Below are positions 5,947 to 8,353 of a DNA stretch of 8,353 nt, one piece after another. The notes beneath the pieces are model-generated. The model was not told the origin of the DNA and made no database searches. It saw only the letters and a program-made list of their open reading frames with translations. Location of the stretch: the NCBI GenBank assembly GCA_036658435.1, contig JAVXEO010000079.1, positions 1-8,353 on the forward strand, in the 5' to 3' direction. Both the position numbers and the translations under genes were made by a program. Position 1 is the stretch's first letter. Every line of letters starts with the position of its first letter. The stretch comes from DIGJ01 sp036658435. GTDB lineage: Bacteria; Bacillota; Clostridia; Lachnospirales; Lachnospiraceae.

Positions 5947-7308
5947 ATGAATAGTTCAGAATTTAAACAATTTGTGATAAAAGTCCTTATGGAAAAAGGC
6001 ATTGCTGATTATGATCTATACTATAGCTGTGAGGAAGATACCACCGTTGAGATATTTAAAAATGAAGTCAGTCATTTTTCAAGTTCTACCAATGCCGGAA
6101 TTTGTTTGCGCTGCCTTGTAAACGGAAAACCCGGCTCTGCTTCTACTCAATTATTTACCAAAGAAACCGCTGTTTTATTAGTAAGCCACGCTTTGGAAAA
6201 TGCGAAATCCATAGAATCTCATGATATAGTGGAAATACAAGAGCCGGCAACCTCCTATCACGAAGCCGCTAGTAAGGCTTTTCCTTTGGCATCATCTAAT
6301 GTCTTAATTGAAAAAGCCTTAGAATGCCAGAAACTTGCTTATGACGAAAATTCAAAAGTGAGTGAGGGAACCCAGACCTTTACGTCCTCCATTCGCACTT
6401 CCATTGAGCTTACCAATTCCAAAGGAATCGAATTATCCCACAACTTCAGTATGGACATGGCCTATATTAACACCGTTATCAAAGACGGAGAAGATTTATT
6501 TTCAGGAGATGCCTTTGAGGTAAATCCAATTTCTTCCATCAACTATGAAAGTCTTGCAAAAGAAGCGGTTGAAGATGGTCTTTCTAATATTAATGCAAAA
6601 AAGATATCTTCCGGTAAACATAATGCCGTTATCTCCGGACGTATGATGGCAACACTTTTACAAACCTTTTTTCCTGTTTTTTCTGCAGAAAGTGTACAGC
6701 AGGGGCTTTCTCTATTGAGAGATAAGAAAGACACGCAAATTGCCTCCTCCTGTCTCACTCTAATTGATGATCCTTTTTATAGCGATTCTTTCCAGGCAGG
6801 CTCCCATATTCAAATGCCTTTTGATGCAGAAGGCAGTGCCACTTATACAAAATATATAGTAGAAAATGGAATTTTAAAGACCCTTTTATACGATGGAAAA
6901 TCTGCTAAAAAAGAGAATATATCCTCTACCGGTAACGGAATCAAAGAAAATTATGCCTCTCCAATCCATATTATGCCCTATACCTTTTATGTAAAGCCCG
7001 GCGAAATTTCTTTAGATTCTTTGTTGAAACAGCTGGAAAATGGAATCTATATTACCAATATTCAAGGTCTTCATGCAGGTGCCGATCCCATAACCGGAGA
7101 TTTTTCTTTGGCCGCCGGTGGATTTTTAGTTGTTTCCGGGAAAAAATCCCAATCCATTAAGGAATTTACCATATCCGGTAACTTCTATACTTTATTAAAG
7201 CAAATCCTAGCTCTTGGTGATGATATTAAATTTGGACCTCCAAAAGGATTTTCCTGTTTTGGTTCACCAAGCGTTTTGGTTCAAAATATTTCCGTTGCCG
7301 GTGAGTAA
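5947..7308 (+). CDS. tldE: TldE/PmbA, non-catalytic partner of TldD
   Basis: This is the second subunit of the TldD/TldE protease, called PmbA in E. coli. It is a paralogue of TldD that shapes the peptide chamber but lacks the zinc site. The protein is 453 residues from the chosen ATG, matching the family. The segment where TldD has HExxxH reads VFSAESVQQGLSLL here (S246-A247-E248), with no histidine pair, as expected. C-terminal hallmarks are GLHAGADPITGDFSLAAGGFLV (from residue 374) and the closing SPSVLVQNISVAGE, parallel to the TldD end LLRVSSITVGGR. Two other in-frame starts, TTG 5926 and ATG 5935, would add 7 or 4 residues. The gene follows tldD by 66 bp with a hairpin between and ends before a strong terminator. 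Function as an obligate heterodimer with the upstream TldD is well supported by family knowledge; the substrate is unknown. Confidence 0.94.
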   Translation: MNSSEFKQFVIKVLMEKGIADYDLYYSCEEDTTVEIFKNEVSHFSSSTNAGICLRCLVNGKPGSASTQLFTKETAVLLVSHALENAKSIESHDIVEIQEPATSYHEAASKAFPLASSNVLIEKALECQKLAYDENSKVSEGTQTFTSSIRTSIELTNSKGIELSHNFSMDMAYINTVIKDGEDLFSGDAFEVNPISSINYESLAKEAVEDGLSNINAKKISSGKHNAVISGRMMATLLQTFFPVFSAESVQQGLSLLRDKKDTQIASSCLTLIDDPFYSDSFQAGSHIQMPFDAEGSATYTKYIVENGILKTLLYDGKSAKKENISSTGNGIKENYASPIHIMPYTFYVKPGEISLDSLLKQLENGIYITNIQGLHAGADPITGDFSLAAGGFLVVSGKKSQSIKEFTISGNFYTLLKQILALGDDIKFGPPKGFSCFGSPSVLVQNISVAGE

Positions 7309-7374
7309 TTATAATATCCCGCTATTCTATAGAATCTACATCAAATAGAAGCACTTCCCTATTGCATAAAAAAC

Positions 7375-7415
7375 AAAAAGAGAAAGTTCTGGTTCATCCC
7401 ACACTTTCTCTTTTT
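7375..7415. terminator. Bidirectional intrinsic terminator between convergent genes
   Basis: A perfect 13-bp inverted repeat, AAAAAGAGAAAGT (7375-7387) and ACTTTCTCTTTTT (7403-7415), encloses a 15-base loop. On the plus strand it runs into further T-rich sequence (ATTTTTATTT) and ends tldD-tldE. On the minus strand the stem ends in TTTTTGTTTTTT and ends the Big_2 gene, whose stop codon is 5 bases away. The position between convergent genes fits dual use. Confidence 0.9.
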
Positions 7416-7419
7416 ATTT

Positions 7420-8166
7420 TTATTTATATTTAAAATAATAGGTTACAATACCTTCCTGAAGTACCGTAGACTCTCCGCCTACATCACTTATGTTTATGGC
7501 AAAATAATCATAATCACCTAAATCATTCATATTAATGGTTTTTTTCTGATCAGCCTCCCAATATCCGTCTTTTTTATTCCATTTAAGCTTCCTTGCATTT
7601 TCTACAACCTTGTCTATATTTCTTTTTCCATATTTTCCATTCATATCACAATTCTCTGTTGCAAATTTTCCCTTATCTGAGTTTTGCGTTATATTATACA
7701 TTAAAAATCCGAATTTACCGGATGTCTTCTTATCAAGAGAAAAGGTAGTTCCTTTTGGAATAATAGAAACCTTTTTTCCATTGATTGTTTCCGTCTTTAC
7801 TTTACTTCCATCCGGCGTTTTATATTGAATTCCCACTTTTAACATTTTATCAGCAGGTACTACTCTTATCATTGCGCTATAGGCTTTTCCGGAAGTCTTT
7901 GCTGTAATGGTAACATCACCGCTCTTTATTCCTTTTACAAGGCCTTTGCTATTTACCGTTGCAATTTTTTTGTTGTTGCTTGTCCATGTTGGCGTTTTCG
8001 TTGTACCAATTACCTCTAACTGGTAGTTTTGTTTTACACCGATTGTAAGATAATCCATATTTAGGTAGGTTTCCGTTGCTGCCAAAGCCTTCGTCCCAGG
8101 AACCACTGTAATCATCATGACAATCATCATCAAATAGGTTACTACTTTTTTTTGTAATACTTTCAT
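7420..8166 (-). CDS. Secreted protein with one bacterial Ig-like (Big_2) domain
   Basis: This is an exported protein of 248 residues. A Sec signal peptide occupies about 1-30: lysines (MKVLQKK), a hydrophobic stretch rich in Met, Ile and Val, and a TKALAA cleavage region before TETYL. Residues about 34-103 form a Big_2 domain, with the typical WTSNNKKIATVNSKGLV, then GIKSGDVTITAKTSGK and a final strand. Residues about 108-248 form a second, unrecognised, probably beta-rich region with one cysteine, ending in VTYYFKYK. There is no LPXTG motif, SLH domain or lipobox, so it is probably released or held non-covalently at the surface. The frame opens at an ATG at 8181, but GGAGG 8 bases before the ATG at 8166 selects that one. 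Big_2 domains are common in surface proteins and adhesins of gut Clostridia. The function is unknown. Confidence 0.88.
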   Translation of the reverse strand: MKVLQKKVVTYLMMIVMMITVVPGTKALAATETYLNMDYLTIGVKQNYQLEVIGTTKTPTWTSNNKKIATVNSKGLVKGIKSGDVTITAKTSGKAYSAMIRVVPADKMLKVGIQYKTPDGSKVKTETINGKKVSIIPKGTTFSLDKKTSGKFGFLMYNITQNSDKGKFATENCDMNGKYGKRNIDKVVENARKLKWNKKDGYWEADQKKTINMNDLGDYDYFAINISDVGGESTVLQEGIVTYYFKYK

Positions 8167-8174
8167 TCTCATTT

Positions 8175-8179
8175 CCTCC
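8175..8179 (-). promoter_or_regulatory. Ribosome binding site deciding the Big_2 gene start
   Basis: GGAGG on the minus strand is 8 bases before the ATG at 8166. Of two further in-frame ATGs, the one at 8181 overlaps the box and the one at 8172 is only two or three bases from it. Neither can be served by this site. Confidence 0.8.
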
Positions 8180-8206
8180 ATTTTTTAGTGCAGCTATTCT
8201 CCAATC

Positions 8207-8216
8207 CGGTTAACCG
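8207..8216. other. 10-bp palindrome in the leader of the Big_2 gene
   Basis: CGGTTAACCG is a perfect palindrome lying about 13-22 bases after the inferred transcription start. It is GC-richer than its surroundings and could be a small operator, but a single 10-bp palindrome is weak evidence. Confidence 0.2.
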
Positions 8217-8235
8217 CCTTCTTTAAAGCGATTTC

Positions 8236-8264
8236 AGTTTATCTTATATAAAGCCCGATTTCAA
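8236..8264 (-). promoter_or_regulatory. Sigma-A-type promoter for the Big_2 gene
   Basis: On the minus strand TTGAAA (8259-8264) is followed after 17 bases by TAAACT (8236-8241), 5 of 6 and 4 of 6 consensus matches. The start of transcription would be near 8229, giving a leader of about 63 bases. The weak -10 box and the array of boxes directly upstream suggest a promoter that needs an activator. Confidence 0.5.
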
Positions 8265-8281
8265 GCCTTTTTCTCCATTTT

Positions 8282-8353
8282 ATTGTTACCTTTTTGTGTA
8301 CATTATTACATTTTCATTTCTATTATTACATTTCCATTTGTATTGTTACTTTT
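8282..8353. repeat. 20-bp tandem array of GTAAYAAT boxes (continues past the window edge)
   Basis: Three full 20-bp units (8282-8301, 8302-8321, 8322-8341) and a 12-base partial unit reach the end of the window. Each begins on the plus strand with ATTRTTAC: ATTGTTAC at 8282 and 8342, ATTATTAC at 8302 and 8322. The second half of the unit is T-rich and less conserved, though units 2 and 3 match at 18 of 20 positions. Read toward the gene, the boxes are GTAAYAAT, spaced two helical turns apart, and the nearest is 17 bases behind the -35 box. This looks like a multi-site activator region, though low-complexity AT-rich drift cannot be excluded. Confidence 0.55.

Noticed and set aside
7324..7335. 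12-bp palindrome ATTCTATAGAAT after tldE
   Set aside because: It is perfect but short and AT-rich, lies downstream of the operon, and has no promoter beside it. It is likely chance.
8282..8353. CRISPR array at the right edge
   Set aside because: The units are contiguous 20-bp tandem repeats with no unique spacers, and no cas gene is present.

Overview
The window looks like chromosome from a low-GC, endospore-forming Firmicute, most likely a clostridial (Lachnospiraceae-like) species. The grounds are the AT-rich sequence, strong AGGAGG-type ribosome binding sites, TTG starts, sigma-A-type promoters and a spoVAF-family sporulation gene. No tRNA, rRNA, insertion sequence, CRISPR array or phage gene is visible. 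The taxonomic placement is inference from sequence style and gene content.

Layout. Bases 1-4281 hold four genes on the minus strand. In transcription order they are: a Sir2-family NAD-dependent protein deacylase (cobB-like), a SpoVAF/GerA-family spore membrane protein, an unrecognised 246-residue protein with a nuclease-like core and a C-terminal winged helix, and a fold-type-I PLP Orn/Lys/Arg decarboxylase that runs off the left edge of the window. The sirtuin has a near-consensus sigma-A promoter. spoVAF has a weak candidate forespore (sigma-G/F) promoter. The decarboxylase has its own good sigma-A promoter. Bases 4282-4500 are a divergent regulatory region. Bases 4501-7308 carry, on the plus strand, a tldD-tldE (pmbA) pair encoding the two subunits of the TldD/TldE metalloprotease. 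A strong bidirectional terminator at 7375-7415 separates tldE from a convergent minus-strand gene for a secreted protein with one bacterial Ig-like (Big_2) domain. Upstream of that gene are a sigma-A promoter and, just behind its -35 box, a run of four 8-bp boxes spaced exactly 20 bp apart that continues to the window edge.

How the genes fit together. TldD and TldE are expected to form one enzyme: TldD keeps its zinc site and TldE, as usual, lacks it. No precursor peptide or toxin-antitoxin substrate is visible nearby. spoVAF points to spore germination, and the nuclease-like gene 64 bp downstream has no clear promoter, so it may be co-expressed in the forespore. The genes are mostly conserved housekeeping or sporulation types. 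The parts most worth a second look are the unrecognised nuclease-like protein and the 20-bp-phased box array before the Big_2 gene.
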